A DNA stretch of 59,262 bases from Oribacterium sp. (GTDB lineage: Bacteria; Bacillota_A; Clostridia; Lachnospirales; Lachnospiraceae): the NCBI GenBank assembly GCA_017940955.1, contig JAGAXP010000262.1, forward strand, positions 1-59,262, in the 5' to 3' direction. A program made the translations under genes and the position numbers. Within the stretch, counting starts at the first letter, position 1. Each line of letters begins with the position of its first letter. The notes below the pieces were generated by a model. The model did no database searches. It was not told the DNA's origin and worked only from the letters and a program-made list of their open reading frames with translations. This document shows positions 18,762 to 27,623 of the stretch, in pieces.

Positions 18762-19300
18762 TCAAAAATTATCCATTGCGAGTTGATCGCCGATCTCAGG
18801 CCATTTGTATTCATCATTCCTGCTCTCAATGAACATCTCGTTCACCATGCCGATGGTGAGCAGATCAAGATCCCTTATAGAAAGCCCGATCTGCACACAC
18901 CTCAGCATGAATAGAGCCGTTGTCATCTCCCGCTCAGTTGAACGAAGTTTTTTTTAGCCTCCACATCTGTTTTTACATTGATGCCCCAAAGCTCTATAAT
19001 CTTAGGAAGAACCTGATAGATGGAAAACGTGTTGAAATCGTCCAGCCATTCTTCCGGCGTATCCGGTATGGATCCGTCAGCGTGCTTTGCCATGATATAG
19101 GCAATGTTCTCAAACATCTCCAAAGAGAACAGATCAAGGTTTGACGAGTTTTCATCCCCGTCACCGATAGCCTTTTCCAAAGCAGCCAGATCCTTGTAAA
19201 TATCCCTGTTGAACTTGATGCGGTAAATCCTCGGAATTGCAGCCGAAGCCCTAAATTTCACCTGCTTACCGTCAATCTCAATCATCTGTGTTACAGCCAT
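18762..19300 (-). CDS. tail assembly chaperone gpGT made by -1 frameshift
   Basis: The upstream frame (18923-19300) reaches a run of eight A followed by C. The heptamer A AAA AAC is in the correct phase for -1 slippage (plus-strand 18947-18953). After slipping, the frame reads on through LRSTERE and continues without a stop to ...WPEIGDQLAMDNF, ending at 18762. The result is a fusion of about 179 aa. Making short (gpG-like) and long (gpGT-like) chaperones by frameshift just before the tape measure gene is conserved in long-tailed phages. Confidence 0.8.
18923..19300 (-). CDS. tail assembly chaperone gpG-like protein (unshifted product)
   Basis: 125 aa from ATG 19300, 8 nt after GGAGG; upstream TTG 19315 and ATG 19306 are too close to the ribosome site. 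It is a small helical protein (DGKQVKFRASAAIPRIYRIKFNRD in outline) of the phage tail chaperone type. It lies between the major tail protein and the moron/tape measure genes and ends ...KKNFVQLSGR unless the ribosome slips. It would bind the tape measure during tail assembly. Confidence 0.8.
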   Translation of the reverse strand: MAVTQMIEIDGKQVKFRASAAIPRIYRIKFNRDIYKDLAALEKAIGDGDENSSNLDLFSLEMFENIAYIMAKHADGSIPDTPEEWLDDFNTFSIYQVLPKIIELWGINVKTDVEAKKNFVQLSGR

Positions 19301-19325
19301 GTTCATTCCCTCCAATCATTAAACA

Positions 19326-19347
19326 GGGCAGGAATCACTCCCTGCCC
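19326..19347 (-). terminator. attenuator hairpin after major tail protein gene
   Basis: GGGCAGG (19347-19341 on the minus strand) pairs with CCTGCCC (19332-19326), then TGTTTAAT. The T run is short, so it probably attenuates rather than stops the transcript, allowing more major tail protein than downstream chaperone. Confidence 0.5.
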
Positions 19348-19362
19348 TTAACATCTTGTCTA

Positions 19363-20223
19363 TCAGCCCTGCCCGATCTTTGTCACAGTCACGGTATAAG
19401 CCGTGCTGGTACAGCCGGTCTTGCTTGCAATTACCGTCACCGTATTGGTACCGCTCTCCCACGTCGCCGATGTACCGCTTGTATGCGCCTCATCATTCAC
19501 AAGGATCGATACCGTCACACCGCTTGCCGCCGTTGCCGAAACCGTCTCGGAATCCTCTTCTGTCTCCACGGTATAGGATGTGATAGCCGGATCAAAAGCA
19601 GGCGCAAGTGTCTGGCTTCCGATGGAAAGCCCAGTCAGAACAGCCGCCGTCTGTGCGCTCTCCGCCTGGTATACGCTACCATACCATCCGTTGTACACTG
19701 CATCGGATGTATTCGCCCCGGTCTTCACCTTCACAAGTCCTTTGGGCATCGGAGTCGCCGTAAGGCTTAGTGTCTCCGTCTGCACTTCCTTGGAATCCTC
19801 AATGGTGGAACCCTCGATATTCGGTCTCGCGGCACTGCAATAATACAGGCAATGCCTGATCTTCCTCTTATCCCCGGAAAACTCGAAAAGCAGCGCAAAA
19901 TGCTCAGGCTCCACATCGGAATTTTCCACCAGAACGCCGTTGGCATCCTCGGTCTCCTTCAAAATATCCTTCCTGAAACTCTCAGGCACCAGTGCCAGTT
20001 CCAGATCACCGGAATACCCATTGTTGGCAATGGTTGTGTAATACACCATATCATCCGCATAGAACGGTTCCGTATCACCCTCAGGATCCAGCGACAGGTT
20101 CACCGCACCGGGAATCGCCACAGGCGTTCCGAATGTCACGGTATTGGTAGCCGGATCAAGAGTCGCCTTCGCATAATGGCAATTCTTCAAGCCGAATTTC
20201 ACTTTATTTGCCGTACTCGACAT
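19363..20223 (-). CDS. major tail tube protein (phi13 family) with C-terminal cadherin-like domain
   Basis: 286 aa from ATG 20223 (AGAGAGG upstream; the longer frame has no site). Residues 1-190 match the phi13-type major tail protein (KVKFGLKNCHYAKATLD, PLEG-type loop, LYYCSAARPNIEGS). Residues about 200-286 are a cadherin-like/Ig-like beta domain (LTGLSIGSQTLAPAFDPAI) that would project from the tail surface. The protein polymerises into the tail tube. It is followed by an attenuator hairpin, in keeping with high expression. Confidence 0.9.
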   Translation of the reverse strand: MSSTANKVKFGLKNCHYAKATLDPATNTVTFGTPVAIPGAVNLSLDPEGDTEPFYADDMVYYTTIANNGYSGDLELALVPESFRKDILKETEDANGVLVENSDVEPEHFALLFEFSGDKRKIRHCLYYCSAARPNIEGSTIEDSKEVQTETLSLTATPMPKGLVKVKTGANTSDAVYNGWYGSVYQAESAQTAAVLTGLSIGSQTLAPAFDPAITSYTVETEEDSETVSATAASGVTVSILVNDEAHTSGTSATWESGTNTVTVIASKTGCTSTAYTVTVTKIGQG

Positions 20224-20252
20224 AGTTTTATACCTCTCTTTCTTGAAATCCG

Positions 20253-20570
20253 CTATACCGTCATCCGGTACAGCACCTCGTACAGTTTCTCTGATTCTAT
20301 CCACACCTCAGTTTTCTGCCAGAAAAGCTCATGCCCTGACAGAACACTTTCCACTCTTGCTTCCAGTTCCGGATCCTTTTCATCGGAATACAGTTCGATA
20401 TGCAGCTCATTAAAAGCCACATACACGATATTGTCCGCCGAAAAGTTATCCGATCCTGGAAACAAAAAGCATATAAATGGCGGCTCCGGGCTCTCTCCCT
20501 CAGCAAAATGATCGTAAGCAGAGGGAATATCCAGCTCCGAAAGCATTGCCATCACTTCTTCATGGCTCAT
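20253..20570 (-). CDS. tail completion / tail terminator-like protein
   Basis: 105 aa, between the HK97 gp10-like protein and the major tail protein, the standard place of the tail terminator in HK97-like phages. The sequence (VYVAFNELHIELYSDEKDPELE) fits small minor tail proteins of that slot. Assigned mainly by position and size. Ribosome site GGGGGAT. Confidence 0.75.
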   Translation of the reverse strand: MSHEEVMAMLSELDIPSAYDHFAEGESPEPPFICFLFPGSDNFSADNIVYVAFNELHIELYSDEKDPELEARVESVLSGHELFWQKTEVWIESEKLYEVLYRMTV

Positions 20571-20572
20571 CC

Positions 20573-20962
20573 CTATCCCCCTTTCTTCAGATCACGCTCG
20601 ATATCCTTCACAAGCTGCTCCATTCCTGCCTTTTCAGCCGGTTCGATGTGCGGAAAAGCCCTTGTCCTGCCGCCGCCCCGCTTCGCATGACCAAACTCCA
20701 AAAGATGCGTCAGCTGATACCGGTTCTTGGAATGCACCACCACCTGGATTGAATCCGATGTCTCACGCATTTTCTTCACCGCCCAGCTTTTGGAATATTT
20801 CCCGGTCTTTTTGGGAGCCGTACTCTCAATCTGCTGCTTGACAGTCTTTCCGGCATCCTGAACATCCTTTTTCAGGTCATCCGCTGCCAGCTTCGCATAA
20901 TCTTCAAGTCCCTTCATCACCGCATCCGCAAGCTGGTCAACCCTCACAGTCTGTGTACTCAT
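20573..20962 (-). CDS. HK97 gp10-family neck/tail protein
   Basis: 129 aa. It shows the family signature of a helical start, TAPKKTGKYSKSW near residue 50, and LEFGHAKRGGGR with an ending FPHIEPAEKAG. HK97 gp10-like proteins join head to tail. It overlaps the head closure gene by 4 nt (ATGA). Confidence 0.92.
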   Translation of the reverse strand: MSTQTVRVDQLADAVMKGLEDYAKLAADDLKKDVQDAGKTVKQQIESTAPKKTGKYSKSWAVKKMRETSDSIQVVVHSKNRYQLTHLLEFGHAKRGGGRTRAFPHIEPAEKAGMEQLVKDIERDLKKGG

Positions 20963-21300
20963 CGCCGCTCCTTTCTGCAGGTGAACTTAAGGGATCTTTT
21001 GCGGAAATTCATGTGGTCGATATTTGTGATATCATAAATCTCCCCCATGAAGATCACCCTGTATCCCGTGGAAGTGACAGCAGCCGCCTTAGCGCAATAC
21101 CGCACCGTTACAGTCAGGGAAAAATCCTCGACGATAACCCCGGCAACCTCAGCTTCTTTGGAGCTTGCAAGCCCCTCACCGCCGATAGTGGCAAAGCAGG
21201 TATAATAATCCGTCCAGGCGTTCTTATGATTGCCGTATTTGTCAGTCACAGCCGCATTCTTCTGGAATACAACCTTAGAGCGTAATGCAGACACATTCAT
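20959..21300 (-). CDS. phage head closure protein (SPP1 gp16-like)
   Basis: 113 aa, beta-rich (SKVVFQKNAAVTDKYGNHKN, WTDYYTCFATIGGE), typical of the head-tail joining/head closure family that plugs the connector after packaging. It follows the connector gene with a shared boundary at 21300 and a good ribosome site. Confidence 0.9.
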   Translation of the reverse strand: MNVSALRSKVVFQKNAAVTDKYGNHKNAWTDYYTCFATIGGEGLASSKEAEVAGVIVEDFSLTVTVRYCAKAAAVTSTGYRVIFMGEIYDITNIDHMNFRKRSLKFTCRKERR

Positions 21301-21575
21301 CAGAATCCCACCTCTCTGCTCCCGAAAAGCAACGCCCTGAGAGTCAGATCCATCGCATGATGGTCAGCCTCTTCCCGGTGCTCATACAGATATGCCACCG
21401 TAAACATCACGGCGATCTTTCCATTTGCGCATCCGTCCAAGTCAGCCTCGTCATCCGTCCTCAGGATGTCCATACATTGCTTCTTTGCCGCCGTTATGAA
21501 GTTTTCGATCAGGGAATCATCATCCTCAAAATCGATCCTCAGATAATTCTTCATCTCTTCCACAGTTACAGTCAT
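21300..21575 (-). CDS. phage gp6-like head-tail connector
   Basis: 91 aa, all-helical (VEEMKNYLRIDFEDDDSLIENF, AVMFTVAYLYEHREEADHH), the classical gp6/gp15-type adaptor below the portal. Ribosome site GAGGTGATC. Confidence 0.93.
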   Translation of the reverse strand: MTVTVEEMKNYLRIDFEDDDSLIENFITAAKKQCMDILRTDDEADLDGCANGKIAVMFTVAYLYEHREEADHHAMDLTLRALLFGSREVGF

Positions 21576-21589
21576 CCGATCACCTCACA

Positions 21590-22222
21590 TTATTCCGGCT
21601 CCTCAATCACCAGCGTATACTCAGTTTCTTCAAAGCCTGTAGCCCAAAGGGTAAACTTATTGGATGCACCCTCGACAATGCGCTCCGCCTTTACCCAAAG
21701 CACAAAGTACAGGTTATCCAGCCCCATCGCCGTTGCTTCAGCGACATCCTCACTGGTAAGATTGGTTCCGTTGTAATAAAGAGCAGGTAGCGCAAGCCCG
21801 GCAGACACACCGATACCAAGCCATTTATGAACGCCCCAGCCGTTACCGCCGTCAAAGTCCTTCAGATCCTTAACCTTCTCCGAAAGTGTAATAGTGATCA
21901 CGTTATCTGCAATCGACACATCCGTAATCTTTGAAGTATTATAAGTTCTGTTAGCATGACCCGGTTCCGTATCATTGACATTGTGATTTACAGTCATATT
22001 GAAGAGATCGCCCTTCATAATCCCTGAGTTTTTAAGTTTCAAAAGAAGCATATTCAGGCTGGATCTTACCTTCGCCACAGTATCACTGCTCGGAGTCTCC
22101 ATCTCCTGATTGCCTACGATTCCACCCTTCAGTTTGGCACCATCATCAAATATCAGTTTGCCACCGATATGAGTGATTTCTCCGCCCTGCTCTGTATAGT
22201 TCTTTGCGTTATATTCGCTCAT
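21590..22222 (-). CDS. head fibre / decoration-like protein
   Basis: 210 aa. The start MSEYNAKNYTEQGGEITHIG resembles the Phage_fiber_2 head-fibre family. The second half (ITDVSIADNVITITLSEKVKD, GWGVHKWLGIGVSAG) is beta-rich and could be an Ig-like decoration domain. It sits between capsid and connector genes. Called by similarity of the N-terminus and position. Confidence 0.7.
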   Translation of the reverse strand: MSEYNAKNYTEQGGEITHIGGKLIFDDGAKLKGGIVGNQEMETPSSDTVAKVRSSLNMLLLKLKNSGIMKGDLFNMTVNHNVNDTEPGHANRTYNTSKITDVSIADNVITITLSEKVKDLKDFDGGNGWGVHKWLGIGVSAGLALPALYYNGTNLTSEDVAEATAMGLDNLYFVLWVKAERIVEGASNKFTLWATGFEETEYTLVIEEPE

Positions 22223-22250
22223 CTCACACCTCCAATTTTCATAAATCCAA

Positions 22251-22271
22251 GGGTGAACGATTCGTTCACCC
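22251..22271 (-). terminator. attenuator hairpin after major capsid gene
   Basis: GGGTGAAC (22271-22264 on the minus strand) pairs perfectly with GTTCACCC (22258-22251) around a 5-nt loop, followed by a weak T-rich stretch. Placed just after the most abundant protein's gene, like the hairpin after the major tail gene. Confidence 0.45.
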
Positions 22272-22286
22272 TCTGATTCATTATCC

Positions 22287-23465
22287 TCACGCCTTCATCT
22301 GAAGGAGCTTGATGCCCTCAGGAAGGATCACCTTTCCGTCCACACGCTCAGTCGCAACAAAACCGACCTGACCGTTTGTGCTGTAAAGCTCATTCAGCCT
22401 CTGTACGGTTCTGCCGGAACGGTCAGCGATCCAGTAATTCTTGAAATCACCAAACGCCACAGTATATGCGCTTGCCGCCATAGCCGGTGCATAAGGACTG
22501 GTGTAAAGATCATATCCAAGCAGCTTATCCGGCTCGCCTGCCTGAAGAGAGGGCTGCCACAGGTATACCCCGTTGCCGTCCTTCAGCTTGCGGATCGCAG
22601 CGATAGTCGCATCGTTCATGAGGAACTTCGCATTCCTGCGATAAGGACTCTTCAGCGCATACACAAGGCTGATAAGCTCATCCGCAGTAATGGCGTTATT
22701 CGCCGCTGCCGTAACGCCCACCTGTCCCCCGTTTGCGGTAAAGATACCGGTAGGCTGGTTGGTTCCGTTACCCACGCAGAAAGCCTCTTCCTCCGCAATG
22801 CCGAAAGCCCTTGCGAACTCGGATGCGATATAGCTTTCCAGATCGAACATGGAATCCTGCAAAAGCTCGATGGAAACCTTCACAAGATCCGTCAGCTTGA
22901 AGGCATCAATGGTCTTCTGATCGAAAGTAGGATCACTTTCCTGATAAGCGCCATTCTCAGCCGTCCACTGTGCAGCGGAATGAGTAGCTGCAACCGGGAT
23001 CTTTCTCTCGGCACTCGTGGTAATGACTTTCGCAAGCCCTCTCACCACATTTGCCTCATCAAGCCCCGTCACGATCTGACGCTCGAACTCCTCCGGCACC
23101 AGATAACCGCCGTCTGCCTGTACGCCCTCGGAGAGAACGTTATGCACAAGCCTCTTGCCCCTCAGATGCGCCCCGAAATCTTCCTTGTACGCATTGGAAG
23201 CACGCCCGGTCTTTTCCTCCACCTGCTTCACAGGTCTTTCGGTGATGGGAGTGTTCACAGGCTTGGAAAACTCTGCTTCCCTTGCCTCAGCCCTCTGCTG
23301 GCGGTCGATGGCATTTGTCAGATCCTCGATCTCTTTTTCCATTCTGGAATAGGTCTCATTATCCTCAGCAGATAACACGCCGTTCTCATTCTCGTGGGTA
23401 TCCACAAAGCTCTTGGCAGCATCCCACACCTTTGCTCTCTTCTGAATCATTTCATTGATAGTCAT
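22287..23465 (-). CDS. HK97-type major capsid protein
   Basis: 392 aa. The N-terminal about 100 residues are a coiled-coil scaffold domain (EIEDLTNAIDRQQRAEAREAE) expected to be removed by the protease upstream. The rest is the HK97 fold (GGYLVPEEFERQIV, VGNGTNQPTGIF, LLGYDLYTSPYAP, VATERVDGKVI). It forms the icosahedral shell. Ribosome site AAGGAGG. Confidence 0.97.
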   Translation of the reverse strand: MTINEMIQKRAKVWDAAKSFVDTHENENGVLSAEDNETYSRMEKEIEDLTNAIDRQQRAEAREAEFSKPVNTPITERPVKQVEEKTGRASNAYKEDFGAHLRGKRLVHNVLSEGVQADGGYLVPEEFERQIVTGLDEANVVRGLAKVITTSAERKIPVAATHSAAQWTAENGAYQESDPTFDQKTIDAFKLTDLVKVSIELLQDSMFDLESYIASEFARAFGIAEEEAFCVGNGTNQPTGIFTANGGQVGVTAAANNAITADELISLVYALKSPYRRNAKFLMNDATIAAIRKLKDGNGVYLWQPSLQAGEPDKLLGYDLYTSPYAPAMAASAYTVAFGDFKNYWIADRSGRTVQRLNELYSTNGQVGFVATERVDGKVILPEGIKLLQMKA

Positions 23466-23479
23466 AAGTCATATCCTCC

Positions 23480-24265
23480 TTAAATGAATCTCTTGATAAA
23501 ATTTAAGCGCTCCCTGATCTCATCAGCGGAACGCCCATTACCAACATTGTCTTCAGTTTCTGTTGCACCGGTGCAATTCTCTTCCGGCGGCTTGATCTTA
23601 CACCTTGCAGATATCTTATCCATCAGCGAATTGGTTATCTCCGCCCTGGAACATAACATCGACACCTGCGGAACACCGATATCCTCAGCCTCCGTATCTT
23701 TTCTTTGCAAGATGCCGTCCGCGAAGCCCAGCTCCATCGCCTTATGCGCATCCATCCATGTCTCAGCATCCATCATGTGAGAAATCTTCGTCCTGCTCAT
23801 GCCGGTCTTTATCTCATAAGCATTCATAATGGAATCCTTGACGGATGCAAGCATATCAATGGCTTTCTGCATTTCAGCCGTATCGCCGAATGCTATGGTT
23901 GCCGGATTATGGATCATCATGCAGCTTACCGGACTCATCAGCACCTTCGTACCCGCCATAGCGATTACGCTTGCCGCCGATGCCGCAATGCCGTCGATCT
24001 TCACCGTGACATCGCCCTTATAATCCATCAGCATATTGTAGATCTGAGCCGCCGCCACGCAATCGCCTCCCGGTGAATTGATCCAGACCGTTATATTGCC
24101 GGTACCGGAATTAAGCTCTCTTCTGAAAAGCTCCGGCGTGACATCATCGTCAAACCAGCTTTCCTCAGCAATCGTGCCATTCAGGAAAAGCACCCTCTCA
24201 GCCACCTCTTCGCCTGAAGCCTGGTCTCTGATCTGTCTGCTCTTCCACTCCCAAAACTTCTTCAT
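23480..24265 (-). CDS. head maturation protease, ClpP-like (S14)
   Basis: 261 aa from ATG 24265, chosen because AAAGGAG lies just upstream and inside the longer frame. It has a ClpP-type fold: NSPGGDCVAAAQIYN, catalytic Ser in the GIAASAASVIAMAG segment, His in MIHNPATIAFG, and the later Asp region. It cleaves the capsid scaffold domain during prohead maturation. It overlaps the portal gene by about 68 bp, as is common in this module. Confidence 0.94.
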   Translation of the reverse strand: MKKFWEWKSRQIRDQASGEEVAERVLFLNGTIAEESWFDDDVTPELFRRELNSGTGNITVWINSPGGDCVAAAQIYNMLMDYKGDVTVKIDGIAASAASVIAMAGTKVLMSPVSCMMIHNPATIAFGDTAEMQKAIDMLASVKDSIMNAYEIKTGMSRTKISHMMDAETWMDAHKAMELGFADGILQRKDTEAEDIGVPQVSMLCSRAEITNSLMDKISARCKIKPPEENCTGATETEDNVGNGRSADEIRERLNFIKRFI

Positions 24266-25538
24266 CAGAATCTCCTTTCTCTTCACTGTCTAAGTTGTAC
24301 GCCGCACCTGCCGAAATAAGGGGAACCATGTTCCCGTTTACGAGATACAAGTCCCCACCGGCTTCCTCAGGTATCCGGTCAAGGTTTTCAAGCTCCCTGA
24401 TATCATTTGCAGACATCCAGCCGTTCTGCCTTGCAGTCGCATAGCCGTTCATCCTGCTCTGATAGTCGCCTCGCAAAAGCCCATCCACATTGAACTTGAA
24501 AAAATATCGTTTCTTCTCATCCTGTGTCAGCAAAGCACGAACCATTGCCTGTTCCCATCTGCTCACCCAGGGATCCAAGGTATATTTCACAAATTCAAGT
24601 GACTGCTGCTCAATGTTGTTGAAGCTGGATTTCTCCAAGTCTCCGATCATATGAGGCGGCACCCTGAAGATACGGGCAATCTCGTCAATCTGGAACTTTC
24701 TTGTCTCCAAGAACTGAGCCTGTTCCGGCGATATGGAAATCGGAGTATATTTCATACCCTCTTCCAAGACGGCAATCTTATTTGCATTGCCCGAACCGCC
24801 GAAAGTCGCCTGCCAGCTTTCCCTCACTCTTGAAGGATCCTTGATCGTACCCGGATGCTCCAACACACCTGAAGGAGCCGCGCCGTTCGCAAAGAACTTA
24901 CTGCCGTATTCCTCTGTGGCAATCGCAAGCCCGATAGCATTCTTCGCCATCGCAATCGGCGAATAGCCCACAAGCCCGTCAAAGCCAAGCCCTGGAATAT
25001 GCAGCACATCATATGGCTGAAGCCGTACTGTCCTCCCGACCTTGTTGGTGCCTTTCCTGCCGTTCACATCGTCCGCATCATATACCGTGTACTCGTAATA
25101 GAGCTTCCCGTGCTCATCACGGTCAACCTTCATCCGATCCGGCATCAGCGGATACAGAGCCACCACCTCGCCCTTACCATTGCGGATAATTTGCGAAAAT
25201 GCGTTACCCCATAATAGCAAGTGCGTCATCAATGTCTCCCGGAAAATGAAACTTGTCATTTCCGGATTCGGCTCATCATGGAGCAAAAAATAAAGCGGAT
25301 GTTCCACCGCCTTTTCCTTACCGCCATCATCGGTATATCTGTAGAATTGTAATGGCAGGCTTGCCACCGCCTCCGACAGGATCCTCACACAGCAGTACAC
25401 CGCCGTCATCTGCATCGCAGACCGCTCTGTCACATACTTGCCGCTCGCACTGTTCCCCAGAAAGAAGCTGTAACCACTTCCCGCTGTCATGTCCGTGGGC
25501 TTATCCCTGCTCTTAAACAAACCGCTCAGCATTCCCAT
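24198..25538 (-). CDS. phage portal protein (HK97/SPP1-like)
   Basis: 446 aa. Family features are KYVTERSAMQMTAVYCCVRILSEAV in outline, HLLLWGNAFSQIIRNGKGEV, PGVLEHPGTI-like segment, and RIFRVPPHMIGDLEKSSFNNIEQ. Twelve copies form the ring through which DNA is packaged. The C-terminal tail overlaps the protease gene. Ribosome site GAAGGGAG. Confidence 0.96.
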   Translation of the reverse strand: MGMLSGLFKSRDKPTDMTAGSGYSFFLGNSASGKYVTERSAMQMTAVYCCVRILSEAVASLPLQFYRYTDDGGKEKAVEHPLYFLLHDEPNPEMTSFIFRETLMTHLLLWGNAFSQIIRNGKGEVVALYPLMPDRMKVDRDEHGKLYYEYTVYDADDVNGRKGTNKVGRTVRLQPYDVLHIPGLGFDGLVGYSPIAMAKNAIGLAIATEEYGSKFFANGAAPSGVLEHPGTIKDPSRVRESWQATFGGSGNANKIAVLEEGMKYTPISISPEQAQFLETRKFQIDEIARIFRVPPHMIGDLEKSSFNNIEQQSLEFVKYTLDPWVSRWEQAMVRALLTQDEKKRYFFKFNVDGLLRGDYQSRMNGYATARQNGWMSANDIRELENLDRIPEEAGGDLYLVNGNMVPLISAGAAYNLDSEEKGDSDEEVLGVEEQTDQRPGFRRRGG

Positions 25539-25539
25539 A

Positions 25540-25614
25540 TCAGTTGTCTCCCTTCAATGTCTGATTTATGGCTTCCATGATCACAATGAAGCCTACCAGC
25601 GATATTATGACCAT
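25540..25614 (-). CDS. 24-residue hydrophobic peptide between SLOG and portal genes
   Basis: The frame from ATG 25614 encodes a 24-aa peptide beginning MVIISLVGFIVIMEA, hydrophobic enough for one membrane helix, with a polar tail (NQTLKGDN). GGGAG lies 7 nt upstream and the stop is one base from the portal ATG. It fills the gap between two genes and looks like a real small ORF, though no homologue is known to me. Confidence 0.45.
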   Translation of the reverse strand: MVIISLVGFIVIMEAINQTLKGDN

Positions 25615-25626
25615 TCCTTCTCTCCC

Positions 25627-25992
25627 TCATGTAGCATGAACCTCACAGGCAATCCCGGCTTTCCTTGCTTTTTTCAGGCAATCGCCGGTGCCTTTGCTCT
25701 TGCCATCCCAAAAGAAAATGGCTTTGCTCTCATGCCCGGACACAAACTTCACCATCTCCGAGTTTCGTATCGGACCGGCAGCCCTGCCGTTGATATCCCA
25801 TAACGCCGAAAACTCCCGACACCGGATCCCGTGCTCATTCGCATAGCGTCTTGCCAGAGCATCCGTACCCTTTGCGCCGCCCTCCACGATCTCGATTTCA
25901 TCCGTAATATCCTTCAGGCTCTCATCAAGTATCCTGCAAAACCGCTTATAATCCTCGAAATCTCTTTTTCCCGATATCAGTACATAAAACAT
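25627..25992 (-). CDS. SLOG-family (DUF2493-like) nucleotide-binding protein
   Basis: 121 aa. It has the DUF2493/YspA-type SLOG signatures: LISGKRDFEDYKRF at the start, VEGGAKGTDALARRYA, then PIRNSEMV and a final KARKAGI segment. SLOG proteins bind nucleotides or nucleotide-derived signals. Genes of this type are found beside terminases in several Firmicutes phages, but their role is unknown. Same operon as TerL and portal. Confidence 0.8.
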   Translation of the reverse strand: MFYVLISGKRDFEDYKRFCRILDESLKDITDEIEIVEGGAKGTDALARRYANEHGIRCREFSALWDINGRAAGPIRNSEMVKFVSGHESKAIFFWDGKSKGTGDCLKKARKAGIACEVHAT

Positions 25993-26020
25993 ATCTCACC
26001 TACCGTTTTCTGGTACCCGG

Positions 26021-27619
26021 TCAGAACACCAATAATCCGCGGCTGTCATACACTGATTCCGATGTATCATTGCCGCACCGTATCGCCCGATCAAGTCCCA
26101 TGATCGTTGCAATGGCACCGTCAATCTTTTCTGTGGACTTTTCCTTATCCGCTTTGATATTGCCAGCCGGATCCTGTCGGATGTATATGTTATCCATCAT
26201 CCACCTTAAGACCGGATGCCCACCGTGCGCTATCCTCTGTTCCAAGGTCAGCTTCATCAACTCCTTTGTCGGTGGGCTCATATCCTTAAAGCCCTGTCCG
26301 AATGGAACCACTGTAAATCCCATGCCTTCAAGGTTCTGAACCATCTGCACGGCTCCCCACCGGTCAAATGCGATCTCCCTGATATTGAATCGCTCCCCTA
26401 GACTCTCAATGAACTTCTCAATGTAGCCATAATGTACCACATTTCCCTCTGTCGTCTGGATGAAGCCCTGCCTCTCCCAAACATCATACGGAACATGGTC
26501 ACGCTTAACCCTCAGATCAAGCGTCTCTTCCGGTACCCAGAAATAAGGAAGCACGATATACTTATCTTCCTCATCCATAGGCGGAAATACCAGCGCAAAC
26601 GCCGTGATATCCGTTGTGGATGATAAGTCCAGACCACCATAACAGACACGCCCTTCCAAATCATCCTCATTCACAGGAAACGCACACGCATCCCATTTCT
26701 CCATCGGCATCCACCGTACTGATTGCTTCACCCATTGGTTCAGCCTCAGCTGCCGGAAAGCATTCTCTTCACCAGGATTCTGTCTCGCAGAGTCACAGGC
26801 CGCTTTCACCTTGTCTATCCCGACCGTTATTCCCAAAGATGGATTTGCCTTCGCCCATACCTTCGGATCCGTCCAATCCTCAGATTCTTCAGCACCGTAT
26901 ATCACGGAATAAAAAGTCGGATCAACCTTCCTGCCACACTCAATATCCTTTGCTTTCTGATGAATCTCATAGCAGATGGAATTGGTATCATTCCCTGCCG
27001 TGGTTATCAGAAAGTATAATGGCTGCATTCGCGCATCTCCGCTGCCCTGTGTCATGACATCATACAGCTTCCGGTTTGGCTGGGTATGCAGCTCATCGAA
27101 TATAACCCCGTGGGTATTGAAGCCGTGCTTGTTTGCCACATCCGCACTCAATACCTGATATGTGCTTTTTGTCGGTTCATAGATGATCTTCTTCTGTGAT
27201 TCCAGTATCTTCACCCTCTTGGATAAAGCCTTGGAAAACCGCACCATATCCACAGCCACATCAAAAACGATCTTCGCCTGATTGCGGTCAGCGGCGCATC
27301 CATAAACCTCAGCCCGCTCTTCACCATCACCACAGGTCAAAAGCAGCGCAACCGCCGCAGCAAGCTCCGATTTTCCCTGCTTTTTCGGAATCTCAATGTA
27401 TGCCGTATTGAATTGCCGGTATCCATTCTCTTTCACGATCCCGAAAAGATCCCGGATGATCTGTTCCTGCCACGGTATCAGCTGAAACGGCTTATCCGCC
27501 CACACACCCTTGGTATGCTTCAGGCACTGTATGAAATTCACGGCATAATCAGCCATGTCTTCATCATAGTGTGAAGTATCCAGCATGAATCTGCTCGGTG
27601 TATAATTCTCCACCGCCAT
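26021..27619 (-). CDS. terL: terminase large subunit
   Basis: 532 aa from ATG 27619. ATPase domain: Walker A in EIPKKQGKSELAAAVALLL, Walker B IFDELHTQPN. Nuclease domain: GLDLSSTTDITAFAL and ...AFDRWGAVQMV, with a later acidic residue in KADKEKSTEKIDGAIA. It cuts concatemers and pumps DNA into proheads. It belongs to the Terminase_1 HK97-like group, in keeping with the neighbouring P27 TerS and HNH genes. Confidence 0.96.
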   Translation of the reverse strand: MAVENYTPSRFMLDTSHYDEDMADYAVNFIQCLKHTKGVWADKPFQLIPWQEQIIRDLFGIVKENGYRQFNTAYIEIPKKQGKSELAAAVALLLTCGDGEERAEVYGCAADRNQAKIVFDVAVDMVRFSKALSKRVKILESQKKIIYEPTKSTYQVLSADVANKHGFNTHGVIFDELHTQPNRKLYDVMTQGSGDARMQPLYFLITTAGNDTNSICYEIHQKAKDIECGRKVDPTFYSVIYGAEESEDWTDPKVWAKANPSLGITVGIDKVKAACDSARQNPGEENAFRQLRLNQWVKQSVRWMPMEKWDACAFPVNEDDLEGRVCYGGLDLSSTTDITAFALVFPPMDEEDKYIVLPYFWVPEETLDLRVKRDHVPYDVWERQGFIQTTEGNVVHYGYIEKFIESLGERFNIREIAFDRWGAVQMVQNLEGMGFTVVPFGQGFKDMSPPTKELMKLTLEQRIAHGGHPVLRWMMDNIYIRQDPAGNIKADKEKSTEKIDGAIATIMGLDRAIRCGNDTSESVYDSRGLLVF

Positions 27620-27623
27620 CACC

